DNA of 64,000 nt, taken from positions 154,678,501-154,742,500 of the forward strand of contig JAZHRO010000063.1 of NCBI GenBank assembly GCA_037157565.1. Direction: 5' to 3'. Positions 23,621 to 36,559 of the stretch are shown in pieces. Source of the DNA: Thalassia testudinum. Taxonomy: Eukaryota; Streptophyta; Magnoliopsida; Alismatales; Hydrocharitaceae. Each line of letters begins with the position of its first letter. Position 1 is the first letter of the stretch. A model generated the notes under the pieces. That model was not told where the DNA came from. It saw only the letters and a list, made by a program, of their open reading frames with translations, and made no database searches. Made by a program: the position numbers and the translations under genes.

Positions 23621-25189
23621 TGAAAGAGTCAACATTCCACTTTGCGTTGTAGTATTTAAGTGGTGGAAAAATCGACTAATAAAAAAAAATGAAAATAACC
23701 ACTCACAGAAGAGCGGGTCGTGTCCACAGGGAGGCAATTATATAATAAACTCTTGATTATTTTATATTCTTTCGGTTAAGTGCGAAATCCTTATTTAAAT
23801 CTGACATAAAATGCGAAGGAAAGTAGATTCACAATAACTTAAAAAGATAAGGGTATATGTGCAGTTTTCACTCACTGAAATCTTCAATAAATATATGATG
23901 ATTTTGTGTAATTTTCAGGTGTCATATACCAGAGAGAATCGGTGCATGTGTTGATCCCAAAATCAATCTTAAAATAAGTGAATATCAATAACATGCAATT
24001 ATCAGAAAATATGAGTGTGCATGTGCAATTATGCCACAATAAAATAATAATAAATCAATAATAAAATTATGTGGCAATGGCAGTAAATGTAATTTTTAAT
24101 TGAATTCAAAATAGAGCATTTTCTCTCTCTCCTCCTCACGAGAGAGAGAGAGAGCACCGCGGGCTGTGGACGCACTAGGGAGGTTGGCGAGGATGAGGCC
24201 TATCCGATGGAGGCTGCGGTGTCGATGGAGATGGCCAGAGGCTACCGGCCGGCGGAGAGAAAGCTACAGCGGAAAAAGGCTGCTGCTTGAAAGAGACCCG
24301 CGTTGCAGATGGCGCGCACCAGCGGGCGGTGCTGCGGCTGTAAAGCACCTATGGTGGCGTGGCGGTGGCCAGTGGGCATGCAGGGTGCTGGCGCTGGAGA
24401 GGGGCACCCCTTGCTGGAAGGAGGCTGCGGTGGGGTGTCTGCGGGTGCACCTGCAGGAGCGAGGGTGCACCTGGCTTCCTGGAGGAGGGAGCGTGCAAGG
24501 TGAGTCGGTCTGCAAAAGAGCGCTAGGCGCTGAAGCGGGTGCCGCTGGGTGGGGCGCTGGCTTGCTAGGGCACAGCTACAGGCACGTGATGGGGAGTAGC
24601 GTCTATGAGCACTGAGGAGTGAGGGCGGCACCTACAGGAGGGGGGCACTGTGGTGCGCACGGTGCTAGCGCCTGCAGGAGGGCTGGAGCAGGAAGAGGTG
24701 AGGGTGTGAGCGGTGCTTGCAGGAGAGGGGGTGTTAGGGTGCTGCTGCAGCCGTGCGGTGGGGAGCCTGTAGCTTTGGGTGTGAGGGGATTATGTAGAAC
24801 CAAAGTGCACGTCGGAGTTACCACTCTCTGGATGATCTCCCCTCCCCTTTCTTCGCCTCTTCTTTTAACACCTCTCCTTTGCGCTTGCATGAGTTAAGGG
24901 ATTTGCAAATCCCTTAACTATTTCTGGTCGGTGGCTGTTGAGGGTGCTCGGAGGATGGGGAAAAGAACAGCTGCCGGTTATTTGAAAGGGTAATTTACCC
25001 TTTCCTCCTCATTCTTTTGCCAATTATTTTTCCTGCACATAAAAAAAACATATTAAGTTATAGAATAGATGTAAACCTAAATCATGATGCATGCAAACAT
25101 TCTATAATTTAATATAGTTATTAACAAACCTAAAAGATACAATTAAAGTTACTTAGGCATAATATTAGTTCATTAAAATGGACTCATCA
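23621..25189 (-). mobile_element. Element A 3' LTR
   Basis: 1569 bp on the + strand from TGAAAGAGTC to GACTCATCA. It contains a (GA)n run near 24138-24154 and a GC-rich block 24160-24780. Frames within the GC block (24166-24897, both strands) recur in the other LTR with stops in different places and are not genes. Confidence 0.92.
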
Positions 25190-25226
25190 AATACCCCCAT
25201 GTCTAAGATTTGCTAGTCCCTAGCAA
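25190..25226 (-). promoter_or_regulatory. Element A terminal polypurine tract and hairpin
   Basis: The minus strand reads ACATGGGGGTATT before the LTR start TGATGAGTC. TTGCTAGGGACTAGCAA is at 25226-25210. Confidence 0.85.
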
Positions 25227-26618
25227 AAATAATAGAAGTAATCAGAAGATTTCTTCTTTTCTTACTTCAAAACTTTAGGAATCTAGACAAATGTGAAATG
25301 CTGATAGCCTAGGTAACAGATCCAAGTGAAAAAGCCAATTCGCAATAGGAGTTCGTATTTCACCCTTGGTAAATATTTCTGCCGGGATAGGCAACTACTT
25401 CCCTCGGGGATAAAGCAGACGATAATCTGTAATTTGACCCCGGCGTTTGGTTTAGGTAGGAGACATCGAGTTGAATGGATTTGTATTTGGTGGCACACAC
25501 TCATCTGGTGCTACAAATAGTCTAGTACTGCAGACTCTAGATCTTTAGACTATTAGACAAGTCAACTCTAAGAGTGGCTACACAATTGTACTCTCTCGAT
25601 GTTCCAAGGCACTCCCTCTTTTCTTTCTTTCTGAGATCATGAATCTCGCCAGATTTAGAAATTGTACTCACTATTTGGTGGCCTCACATGGCATACACAT
25701 TTCAATTAAAGTCCTAATAACTTTACAACTAAGTTAGAGTCCTCAACCAGTATTCAGGCAATCAGAAATACTAGAAGGTAGGTATGGGTCATATTTGGTG
25801 GAACGCGAAAAGTGTTCTGTTGCCTCAGAAACAATGTTATTTATATGACACAAAGTTTTATTTATGAGGCATTATTCGGGATGATGATGGTCAAGAGGAT
25901 ATTGTGCGGCTTATTTGGTGGAAGTGCCTATTCTTGGGACCGGGAAGGAATGGATAGGACAGGCGTATTTCTGACCTTTGACACTATTACCCTCCTTCAG
26001 CCGAGGACTCTATGAAGGACGGTCGTAACCATCCACCATAGTTATTGCTTTATTAAGACCCCATCTCTATGTATCTGCCTTATTTGGTGACTCTCAGGAA
26101 TTCACACAAAGTACGTACACAGGAATAGAGAGCGAAAAACTATGCCTAACTCTGAAGTATCATCCTCTAATTGTCCAAAACTTAAGAGTCCTTGCACTAG
26201 ACTTAGCGCACCAGTAATCTCTCAACTTTTTTCTCACAAACATGAGGTGGATCTACTAGAAGATAGTATGCCTAACTCCCTATGAACTATCTAAGGGTTT
26301 AGTAGACCACAAATGCTTAATGGTTTTCTTCAAGGATCTATTATCAAGTCTATGTGCACGTGAAATAAATGTACTGGATTCTAAACTTAAGAAATAATTT
26401 TAAGAAGAAAAACCTCCAATGACAAAGGTATTCTTCTAGTGACTAACCCATTCAGCTCAAGAAAAGAGAACTTTATATATATATATATATGTATGCAAAT
26501 ATTTATAAATGCTATAAACATTCTCAGGTTATACCCCCTCATGCCTAAGATTGACAATGTCCTCATTGGAAAAATACAGATATAGAAGAATATCACCTGA
26601 GGAGGAGAGTGGGAGGAG
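25227..26618 (-). other. Element A 3' non-coding region
   Basis: Non-coding. The motif CACCAAATA (minus strand) recurs at about 25494, 25671, 25792, 25912 and 26091, mostly as CCACCAAATA. Related motifs recur in the homologous part of F. The internal purine module (GAGGACATTG, 12 nt, GGCATGAGGGGGTA) reads at 26575-26532, just past the integrase end. A (TA)n run lies at about 26475-26490. Confidence 0.7.
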
Positions 26619-29600
26619 CTAAGGCTCCTCAAGCCGAAGTGCATCTAAAACCTGACCATTTGAAAGAGTAATACACGGTTTAAATCGCTGGCCATTTACT
26701 TTAAAGCTCGCACCTGAAATAGGGTTCCTAATCTCTACAGCTCCATGAGGGAAAGTATTGATCACAACGTATGGCCCATCCCATTGGGACTTGAGCTTTC
26801 CAGGAAATAATTTAAGTCTAGAATTGAAAAGCCAGACCCACTGGTTGGGCTCAAAAGTCTTTTTAATGATGTGTTTGTCATAGAAGACTTTTGTACGTTG
26901 CTTGTAAGCTTGAGAAGTTTCATAAGCTTCATTACGAAGCTCCTCAAGCTCACTTAATTCTAACATACGTGCTTTTCCCCCATTATCCAGATTCAAGTTA
27001 ACGTTTTTAATAGCCCAATAAGCTTTATGTTGGATTTCAAAGGGAAGGTGGCATGCTTTTCTGTAGACAAGACGAAAAGAAGACATGCCCAAGGGAGTCT
27101 TATACGTAGTTTTGTAGGCCCAAAGAGAATCATTTAGTTTTTTAGACCAATCCTTCCGATCAGGCCTGATAGTTTTTTCTAAAATTCGCTTAATCTCCCT
27201 ATTGGACACTTCAACCTATCCACTCGTTTGGGGATGATAAGGTGTGGCTATCATGTGGTTGACTCCCAAATTTTGGAGTAATCTTGTGAAGTGTACATTC
27301 TTAAAGTGGGGTCCTCCATCACTTATGATTGTCTTTGGGCACCGATACCGAGAAATGATATTAGCCTTAACAAAGCCCAAGACCACGGAATGGTCATTGG
27401 TTCACGTAGGTATGGCTTCTATCCATTTTGATACATAATCAACATCCACAAGGATGTATTCATATCCGAAGGACACAGGAAAGGGACCCATGAAGTCAAT
27501 GCCCCAAATATCAAAGATTTCAACAGGGAGGATAGGTTGTTGGGGCATCTCATCCCTTTTTCCAATGGTTCCTGTCTGCTGGCAACGTAGACATGTGCCC
27601 ACATACGTATGTGCATCTCGGAATAATGTGGGCCACCAAAAACCAGACTGAACAACCTTATGGGTAGTCTTCTTCCCACTAAAATGTCCAGCATAGTGGA
27701 GGTCATGGCAGAAACTCAGAACACTTCTTTGTTCTTCATCAGGGATGCAACGGTGAAACAGCTGGTCAAGGCCTATTCTAAAAAGCTCGGGTTCCTCCCA
27801 GTGATAAAATTTAGCATTGGCGAGAAACTTGTCTCACTTCTACTTGTCCCAAGTACTAAGGGTAATGCTCGTGACCAGATAGTTCACTCTGTCAGTGAAC
27901 CAAGGAGTTTTAGCTTCCACGGCCATTAGAGACTCATCAAGGAAAGTCTCTTGAATACCGCCAGTAGGGTTTGATGCCTCAATAGGGATCCTAGACAAAT
28001 GGTCTGCTACCACATTCTCAACTCCTTTCTTGTCTTTAATTTCCAGGTTAAATTCTTGGAGTAGCAGAATCCAATGAATTAGGTGAGGTTTGGTGTCCCT
28101 TTTAGCTAGAAGATGCTTAAGGGCTGAATGACCAGTGAACACCATAACCTTGGATCCCAAAAGATAAGATCGAAACTTTTCTAAAGCAAATACTACAGCA
28201 AGTAATTCCTTTTCAGTGACCGTGTAGTTTTGCTGAGGATCCGTAAGGGTCTTGCTGGCATAATGCAGCACATGAGGTTTGCCATCAACCCTTTGACCCA
28301 TCTCCCCGGCAACGGCGCCAGATCGCTCCCACTACAAAATCAGAAGCATCGCACATAAGCTCGAACGGGAGGGTCCAATCTGGTGCTTGGAGAATTGGCA
28401 CGGTAATGAGGGCTTTCTTCAAAACTTGGAAAGCCTCACCATATCTATCATCAAAATCTAAGGAGACATCCTTCGCTAACAGGTCGCAGAGTGGCTTAGA
28501 GATTTTACTGAAATCTCTAATGAAGCACCTATAAAATCCAGCATGGCCAAGGAAAGATCTAACCAGATGAACAGTGGCAGGCAATGGAAGCTTAGAGATG
28601 AAATCGATTTTTGCAGTGTCCACCTCTAATCCTCTCTCGAAAACTATATGCCCTAACACAATGCCCTGCTGGACCATAAAGTGGCTTTTCTCCCAGCTAA
28701 GCACCAGCTTTGCCTCTTCGCAACGGGTTAAGACTTTATCAAGGTGCGAAAGGCATAGGTCAAATGACAAGCCATAAATGGAGAAGTCATCCATGAAAAT
28801 TTCAACGAACTCGTCGATCATATCAGAAAAGATAGCCATCATACAACGTTGGAAAGTGGCAGGAGCATTACATAACCCGAATGGCATTCGGCGGAATGCA
28901 AAAGTGCCATACGGACTTGTGAAGGTGGTATGCTCCAGATCATAAGGAAAAATGGCTATCTAATTGTACCCAGAGTACCCATCAAGAAAACAAAAGTACT
29001 TGTTCCCCGCCAATCGTTCCAGAATTTGATTGATAAACGGTAAGGGGAAATGGTCTTTTTGGGTAGCCATGTTTAAACGACGGTAATCATTGCTGACCCT
29101 CCAACCAGTTGAGGATCTAGTGGTCACCAGTTCACCTTGGTCATTTTCTTCCACAATGATTCCTGCCTTTTTTGGAACTACGTGAATAGGACTGACCCAT
29201 TTACTATCTGAAATGGGATAGATAATCCCTGCATCCAACCATTTCAGAATCTCCTTTTTAACAACCTCCTGCATATTTGGATTGAGCCTTCTCTGCATAT
29301 CTCGGAAAGGCTTCACGGACTTGTTCGTGTATATATGGTGCATGGAAAGAAAGGGATCAACACCCTTAATATCAGCAATTGTCCAGGCAATTGCTTCCTT
29401 GTGCCTTTGTAAACACTCAAGCAGAGCTCCTTCCTATAATTCAGATAATGCAGACGAGATAATAACAGGGAGCGTGTTATTAGGGCTAACGAAAGCATAT
29501 TTCAATGTTCTCGGGAGGGGTTTCAACTCTAATTCAGGAGCCTCTTGGATTGAGGGTTTTGGTTGAGATGTCCTTGCCTTAGGCAGCGGATCTACCTTCA

Positions 29601-30303
29601 CAGTCCAGGGTAGGGACAGAGACTCAGTGTGTATCCCCAGCAACTCTTCTAGTTCAGGCATTTTTCTTTCAGTTTCTCTAATAATCGAGGGATGGTCCTG
29701 AGATATGACCTTCTGAAGGGGATTTCTACATAAGAGTGCTGGAGTAGTCTCTTCAATTATTTCATCAACGACCTCAATCTGAGAACAATCTTCAAATCCG
29801 GGTTGCTTGTAAGTATCAAAAACATTCAACCGGATCTTCTTGTTCCCAAAGCCCATTTTAAGTGCCCCAGATCTACAATTTATAGAGGCATTGGCTGTGG
29901 CCAAGAAGGGGCATCCCAGAATAATAGATGGCTTTGTGGGCTTATTAGATGGGTCAGTATCAAGTACCAGTAAGTCAACGGGGAAGAAGAAATCCTCCAC
30001 TCTCATAAGGACATCATCCAACAATCCCCGTGGTGTCTTAAGTGATCTGTCTGCAACCTGGAGGATTACTGGACTAGGCTTCAGCTTTCCTCCTCCCAAA
30101 AGGTCATAGACAGAGCTCGGTAGAATGTTTACCCCTGCACCCAGATCAAGCAGAGCCTCATCAATGTGTTGGTTACCTATAACCACTGAAATATGTAGGG
30201 CCCTTAGGTCTTTCATTTTGGGGGGTGTTCCATGCTGAAGAATCGAGCTAACATGCTTAGGCAGGATGACCTTGGTTTGGACCTATTTCCTAGATCGACG
30301 CTT
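26619..30303 (-). pseudogene. Element A pol: protease, RT, RNase H, integrase
   Basis: Athila-like pol. Protease at about 30216-29830 has ALLDLGAGVNILPSSVY and IILGCPF. RT (29343-28400) has WVSPIHVVPKK, RVSNDYRRLN and MPFGLCNAPATFQ, with the active site FMDDFSIYG intact (about 28780). RNase H (about 28355-27960) has LMCDASDF and VADHLSRIP. Integrase (about 27640-26619) has [25 protein letters not shown] and [19 protein letters not shown], keeping the D, D, E residues and a C-terminal GPY-type motif (WDGPYVV). Breaks: stops near 30304 and 30280, a Gln-to-stop just after GYSGYN (near 28960), a 19-nt frameshifting insertion at 28303-28320, and integrase stops at 27404-27402 and near 27212. It cannot make a full polyprotein. 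Integrase in B is its closest relative here. Confidence 0.9.
28303..28320 (-). other. Perfect primer-binding-site sequence inside RNase H
   Basis: The minus strand reads TGGCGCCGTTGCCGGGGA, the exact 18-nt complement expected for the 3' end of tRNA-Asp. It interrupts the RNase H coding sequence between [10 protein letters not shown] and [10 protein letters not shown]. It adds 19 nt net and shifts the frame. A's own primer site (33306-33323) has four changes from this sequence. Confidence 0.85.
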
Positions 30304-32073
30304 CTAGGTGCATAGGTCCTTCAGAAACTTGGCATAGGACAAAATCTGTTTAATCACTTCCAACAGAGGCAAGTTAATCTGGACTTGCCTAAAAGTATCC
30401 ATAATCTCTTCCGTCCTATCCTTGGCTCCAGACGAGCCAACAGAAGATTTCCCAGGAGCAGATAGGTGCTCTGGATAGGGCACCCTCGGCTTCTGGGTAG
30501 AGGGGTCGTCATGGCGGGAAAGGGGTGGTCGAAGGACGACATCCTCATTGTGGGTGATTTTGTGGAAGGGAGAGTGGTGTGGCTCTTCCTCGGGTGAGAT
30601 GGAAGTTGGGTCAGGTATGGAAGGGGAATTCTGAGATGTAACTATAGGAGTGTTATCAGGCTTGTCAATCTTTTTTCCACTCCTCAACACGATCACTGCT
30701 TGGGCATGCTCCCTGAATACAACCCCCTTGCCCTTAGGTTTCTCCTCAGAAGAGCTAGGCAGCTTCCCCGAATCACGTTGCCTAACTGCCTCAGTAAGAT
30801 GACCAATTTGGGATTGCATATTAGTAATCATCTTATTTTGAGATTGGATAACTATATTTTGATGCTCTTGCATTGCTTTCATCATGGCCTTCAGTTCATC
30901 CATCTCAGAGGGCTTATTCGGAAGGTTGGTATGTGGGCTGGGGAGGTAAGGGTCTAGTATTCCCTGAGTTAGAAGCATCACCTTGCTTCCAAGAGAAGTT
31001 TGGATGGTTTCGCCACCCTGGATTATAAGGATTGGAGTAAGGGTTATTGCGAGGGGGGCGGAAACCTTGGGCCATGTTGAAGTCGGCCTGAATCAACTCA
31101 GGGAATTGGTTTACTTGATGGCACTTTGCAGTGGCATGCATTGTGCTTTGGAAAATGGAGCATTCTCTTGAAGCCTAAAAAATAGAGGCTGCTTGTGGGT
31201 TCATGCCGGGGTTTGCTAAAAGCCTATCAAAGCCTTCATTCAATAGTTGAATCTGATAAGCCAAATCCTGAGAAGCCCCAACTTCATGGGCCTCTATCTT
31301 CCTTTGCAAGATTGATGGTTTTCTTTCTTGATAGGCAGAGGACAGATGTATGGAGTTGTTGCTTAATGTTTCAAATAATGCCCAGGCTTCATCCTCAGTT
31401 CTGGTCATGAAGGTTCCTGTACAGGCTACATCAATGGTTTGCCTATGCCTTTCAGATAATTCATTATAGAACCTTTCGACCAACTTCCATCTTGGCAGTT
31501 GATGGTGGGGCATAACCTAAGAAGGTCATTAAAGTGCTCCCAAGTCTCATGAAATTGCTCCCCTTCCTATTGGATAAAACCCATAATCTCTCTTCTGTAA
31601 TGGTTGGTTTTACTCATAGGAAAATACTTTTTTAAAAATTCTCCCTTAAGGGTGGTCCAATCATTTACCCTTGCATCGAGGGTATGATACCAGTGCTTGG
31701 CCTTATCCTTTAGGGAGAAAGGAAATAGAGTCCTCATCAGGGCTTCATTAGTAAAGCCTTGGAGCTTCACTGTGGAACAGACCTCGGTGAATTCCTCTAA
31801 ATGCCGGTAGGGGTCCTCCCTAGTAGTACCAAAAAAAGAGGGCAATAAGGATATGGTACTGCTCTTGATCTCATACGGATTATCCCCTTTCGGTCGTCTT
31901 AGTTCTTGTGCAGGTTGGTTAGTAGGAATAAAATAGTCCCTTAGGGTCCTTTGTTGATTTGCACCTTGCTCAGCCATTCATTCTTTTTCTTCTCCTAGGT
32001 GAGCTCTCCTAAGAATTCTCTCAAGCTCAGGATCAAACACTAGACTACCCTCAAGAGGGCGTCTACCAAGCAT
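30304..32073 (-). pseudogene. Element A gag
   Basis: From ATG 32073 (MLGRRPLEGSLVFDPELERI) the frame meets TGA at 31980-31978 directly followed by ATG 31977 (MAEQGANQQRTLRDYFIPTN). It then continues with GDNPYEIKSSTISLLPSFFG and DKAKHWYHTL, a typical gypsy gag core. A TAG at 31569-31567, a frame change near 31515, stops at 31177-31175 and 30916-30914, and a second frame change near 30980 follow. The C-terminal part (30981-30304) ends KFLKDLCT, the usual link to protease. The basic spacer NPYSNPYNPGWRNHPNFSWK precedes it. No clean CCHC knuckle is seen, as in many Athila elements. Confidence 0.85.
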
Positions 32074-33305
32074 ACAAAACAAAATTCAGGTTTTTTATTG
32101 AGTAAGTTAAACCTCCACTTCAAAGATAAGTCAAAAGATCAAGACTTATCCCTCCGTTCCCACGTAAGTGGTATAAGAGGGGTGTGGACTTGAAATCTTA
32201 ACCTTCTTTATTGTGGAGGTCGAATTAGTTAATATAAATGGCAAAACAAGTTTTTCACTGCAATTACATGCCTTAATTCAACCTTCGAGTGCCCTAGGAC
32301 CTATACTTTGCTTGGATGATACTCCTAGGTGATCAAGTGAGAAGTTACTCCAAGGACGAACAAATGGTTGCAAGTAGGGTGAACCCTTCCTTTGAGGCGA
32401 TGCGTATGCGGTGCCCCTTAACTACCCTTTTACTCCTTTAAGGGGTGTCTCCCTCTGTGAAGTATCAAAACACTTGGTCAAAAGATAGTATCACCACCAC
32501 CACAAAGGACAATAGGAGGGTCTGCACCGATAAAGAGATCAGTGCCTATAGCCTTAAGGGATTGAGCCTTAGTGCGGTGCCTAATGTGCGTGCTCAGTGT
32601 CAGAAGTGTGCAACACACTGCAAATATTTGTAATTTCTTTTGAAATCGTAGACAAGTCCCTTAGAATCAACTCAAATGTGAATTGCTTTTAGGGTTGAAT
32701 CTGATTATTATTTCCACTTTTAGTTATGTGACCACTGAATTAGTAAATTCAAACAACTTGGTGGTCTTGAATTTAAATTTGAATGCAAATGCGTGAACAG
32801 GAGCTGGATGCAAAAGTTAGAAAGATGTACCTGTCTCCATCAATCTTCGTGCTAATATGCTTGCAATAAAATAATAAGATCTAATGTGCTGCTCAATCAC
32901 CCCTAAATGTGCGCACCTAAGGGCAAGCAACTTCTAAATAGGCAGCTCGATATTTTCATATTGGTTTTAAAAGCTGGCAAGCAGAAAATAGAATCATGCA
33001 CGCACCAAAAATAATGTAAGCCCTAGTAGCTAAAGAATGAAGGGACAAACCCCCAAAAATTCAGCCCCAATGACTACAAGGGCAAAATGACAGAAATAAC
33101 TTTGTGACGACGGAGAATCCTCTGCGAAAACAGGATCTTGGCCTCCTTCACCTTTCCTCATGTGTCTTAACTCGTGGTTGATGTCGCTGGACTGTTGCAC
33201 CTCATCGCCTCTTCAGATTCCTCGCACAGTAAAAGAAATTGATCAGATAATGTTGCAACTTAGAAGATTAAAAAATAATGAAGTAAATCTATTACGTCAG
33301 TTGCC
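32074..33305 (-). other. Element A 5' leader
   Basis: Untranslated DNA between primer site and gag. Part of it (about 32070-32460) is found again inside B (36560-37090). Short frames (32445-32633, 33160-33381) are not supported as genes. Confidence 0.7.
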
Positions 33306-33323
33306 TCCTTGGCAACATCGCCA
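33306..33323 (-). promoter_or_regulatory. Element A primer-binding site (decayed)
   Basis: The minus strand reads TGGCGATGTTGCCAAGGA, four changes from the tRNA-Asp-type site, three bases from the LTR edge. Confidence 0.8.
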
Positions 33324-33326
33324 ATT

Positions 33327-34900
33327 TGAAAGAGTCAACTTTCCACTTTGCGTTGTAGTATTTAAGTGGTGGAAAAATTGACTAATAAAAAAAGAATAAA
33401 AATAACCTCTCATAGAAGGGCGGGTCGTGTCCACAGGGAGGCAATTATGCAATAAAATCTTGATTATTTTATATTCTTTCAGTTAAGTGTGCAATCCCTA
33501 TTCAAATCTGACATAAAATGCGAAGGTAAGTAGATTCACAATAACTTAAAAAGATAAGGGTATATGTGCAATTTTTCCTCACTGAAATCTTCAATAAATA
33601 TATGATGATTTTGTGTAATTTTCAAGTGTCATATAATAGAGAGAATAAGTGCATGTGTTGATCCCAAATCAATCTTAAAACAGGTGAATATCAATAACAT
33701 GCAATTATCAGAAAATATGAGTGCGCATGTGCAATTCTACCATAATAAAATAATAATAAATCAAAAATAAAATTATGTGGAAATGGTAGTAAATGTAATT
33801 TTTAATTGAATTCAAAATAGAGCATTTGCTCTCTCTCCTCCTCGTGAGAGAGAGAGAGAGAGCACCGGTGGGCTGTGGACGCGCTAGGGAGGTCGGCGAG
33901 GATGAGGCCTATCCGATGGAGGTCACGGCGTCGATGGAGATGGCCGGAGGCAGCAGACCGGCGGAGAGAAAGCTACAGTCGGAGGAGGCTGCTGCTTGAA
34001 AGAGACGCGCGCTGCAGATGGCATGTGCCAGCAGGCAGTGCTACAGCTATGAAGCGCCTGTGGTGGCGTGGCGGTGGCCGGTGAGCTCTCACGGTGCTGG
34101 CGATGGAGAGGGGAGCGCCCTGCTGGAAGGAGGGTGCGGTGGGGTATCTGTGGGTGAACCTACAGGAGCGAGGGTGTGCATGGCTACCTGGAGGAGGGAG
34201 CGCGCAAGGTGAGGCGGTCTGCAGAGAGAGCTAGGCACTGAAGTGGGTGCCTGTAGGGTGGGGCGTTGGCTTGCTAGGGCGTGGCTGCAGGCACGCGGTG
34301 GGGAGTAGTGTCTGCGGGTGATGAGGAGCGAGGGCGATGCCTGCTGGAGGGGGGGCATTGTGGTGTGTGTGATGCTAACACCTGCAAGAGGGTCGGAGCA
34401 GGTAGAGGTGAGGGCACAAGCGGTGCTTGCAGGAGGCGGGGCCCTAGGGCGCGGCTGTAGGTGTGTAGTGGGGAGCCTATAGCTTTGGGTGCACGGGGAA
34501 GATGCAGAACCACAGTGCACGTCAGAGTTACCCATTTTCTGGATGATCTCCCCTCCCCTTTCTCTACCTCTTCTTTTAACTCCTCTCCTTTGCACATGCA
34601 TGAGTTAAAGGATTTTCAAATCCCTTAACTATTTTTGGCCGGTGGCTGTTGAGGGTGCCCGAAGGATGGAGAAAAGAACAGCCGCCGGTTATTTGAAAGG
34701 GTAATTTACCCTTTCCTCCTCATTCTTTTGCCAATTATTTTTCCTGCACATAAAAAGAACATATTAAGTTATAGAATAGATGTAAACCTAAATCATGATG
34801 CATGCAAACATTCTACAACTTAATATAGTTATTAACAAACCTAAAAGATACAATTAAAGTTACTTAGGCATAATATTATTCCATTAAAATGGACTCATCA
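33327..34900 (-). mobile_element. Element A 5' LTR
   Basis: 1574 bp from TGAAAGAGTC to GACTCATCA on the + strand, pairing with 23621-25189 throughout, with the same GA run (about 33845-33862) and GC-rich block. Confidence 0.92.
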
Positions 34901-34905
34901 CCAGT

Positions 34906-35725
34906 CACAGCTACACCGCACGCCTCTTCATCTCTTCCAGCCTCCAGTGCACCCACTTCAGAGCCCACTTCTGCACGCTCACTTCACACTCGCGCCCCTC
35001 GGGCTGCACCAGCCCACGCGCGCACCGTGCAGCGCCCCCAGCCACGCATGTAGCCGACGCGCTTGCCAGTGTGCAGCACCGGCCACCAGCTCCTCACCCG
35101 CACGCGTACGTACCTCCTGCAATAGCACCCTCCACGTGCATGCAGTCCAGTGCATGCGCCTCCTCGCTAGGAGCTCAGCCGCGGCCGTCCATGCCCGCAT
35201 GGCCTGCAGCAATTCAGCAGCCACCGGAACCCACCACCACCGTACCTCCATCCGGCCACCTCGGGGCATCTCGCACTTCACCGAGACAGCCATCATGGAG
35301 CCCTCGGTCTAGAGATCCTCCTCCGAGCTTCACACCTCCGGCCATTCCTTTCTCCTCGCGCACAGACAAGGGAAGAAGTTCCCCTATTTTGCTACAGTAA
35401 AAGCTATATTAATATTTACATTCTATGCCATTGTCAACTTTTAATAATATTTTATTAAGCTGTATTGCAAAAAATATCCTTTAGTTGTTCAAAATTGCCA
35501 TTTCAGAATGTTCTCTTGATGCTTTCTTAATCTGAAGGCAGATTTGGCTTGATTCTCGTCGAAACTATGAACATACGTTTTTAACCGGTGTGAATTTAAA
35601 TATGTCATTGCCTCCCTGTGGGCACAACCCGGTCTTCTGCGAGTGGTTATTTTAATAATTGATTAGTCGATTTTTCCACCACATAGAACTATAAAAGACC
35701 TTAAAAGTGAAGAATCGACTCGTCA
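34906..35725 (+). mobile_element. Element B 5' LTR, right half
   Basis: This matches 39967-40770 of the B 3' LTR and ends GAATCGACTCGTCA. The frames 34947-35312 and 35071-35400 recur in the 3' LTR with different stops and are not genes. Confidence 0.9.
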
Positions 35726-35727
35726 AA

Positions 35728-35745
35728 TGGTGCCGTTGCCGGGGA
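35728..35745 (+). promoter_or_regulatory. Element B primer-binding site (tRNA-Asp type)
   Basis: TGGTGCCGTTGCCGGGGA, one change from the canonical site, two bases after the LTR. Confidence 0.9.
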
Positions 35746-36559
35746 GGCAACAGACACTATAATTTCACCTGATTTTATTTTTGATTATTTCTCATTGCAT
35801 AGTGATCTGACCATTTTTTTTTTCTGTGCGAGAAATTTGTGTGAGGAATCAGCCATAGTGAGTGGAGACCCTTGACGTCGCTAGAGGAGAAATTGGTCGA
35901 GCTACCTTACAAAGGAGTAGGATTAAGACTTTAGACTTAATTTTTTATTGCTCATTTGGTTTGAAACCCTTGTTCTGGGGTATATTTTGAGGGGTTTGTT
36001 CCCCAATTTTGTTTTAGGCCCATGTTGGGTAATTTTTGGGAGCCTATTCACTTTTCTTTAGATTTAGGTTTTTAATTCATTTTATGGACTGTTTACTTTT
36101 ATTTGCTTGTGCATAAGTAGTTTAAAAAAAGATAATAATAATAAAAAAAAATGAGCTGCCTGCTAGAAGCTGCCTGCCCCTAGGACGAACCATTTAGGTC
36201 TGTATGAGCAGCCTCTAGATTTACTTCTCTGCATTGCATGCATTCTCGCATTGTTGATTACTGGAAGCAAGGTATGCATTCTCTTACTTTGCATCCTATT
36301 CTTGATCACGCATTACATTCGGACTTAATTCGAAGACCACAAAATTTTTCTTGAAGCGATCTAACAAGTAGTCACATATATTCTTGAAAAAGGACTAATT
36401 AAAGGAGGGACATCTAAAAATCAAGGACTTGATTGTCAAACATGGTGTGCGATTCAAAATTCAAAATCTTTTGCGGTGAATGCACACTTATATCTTTTGC
36501 ACCACGGCACTCATTTAGACACTCCTAAGTCTTGGAATGACTAGGACAAGAGCCCTCCT
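35746..36559 (+). other. Element B leader, non-coding
   Basis: AT-rich leader with poly-A and poly-T runs. No frame is supported. Confidence 0.55.

Larger units (their letters stand above)
23621..34900 (-). mobile_element. Element A: full-length Athila-like retrotransposon
   Basis: 5' LTR 33327-34900, 3' LTR 23621-25189, TSD CCAGT (23616-23620 and 34901-34905). It inserted into the 5' LTR of B, whose intact 3' LTR shows the unbroken target at about 39950-39966. It carries gag, protease, RT, RNase H and integrase in the usual Ty3/gypsy order, all with stops or frameshifts. LTRs differ by roughly 7% over the first 370 bp by eye, so it is older than the Tekay element. Its U5 is related to that of B. 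Confidence 0.93.

Noticed and set aside
24166..24897. Frames of 60-150 codons on both strands, repeated near 33875-34601
   Set aside because: Part of the GC-rich block of the two A LTRs; the copies have different breaks and no shared protein.
28574..28777. Forward frame inside A pol
   Set aside because: Antisense shadow of the RT domain.
34947..35400. Ala/Pro/Ser-rich frames, repeated at 40008-40352
   Set aside because: LTR sequence of B present in both LTRs; low complexity.
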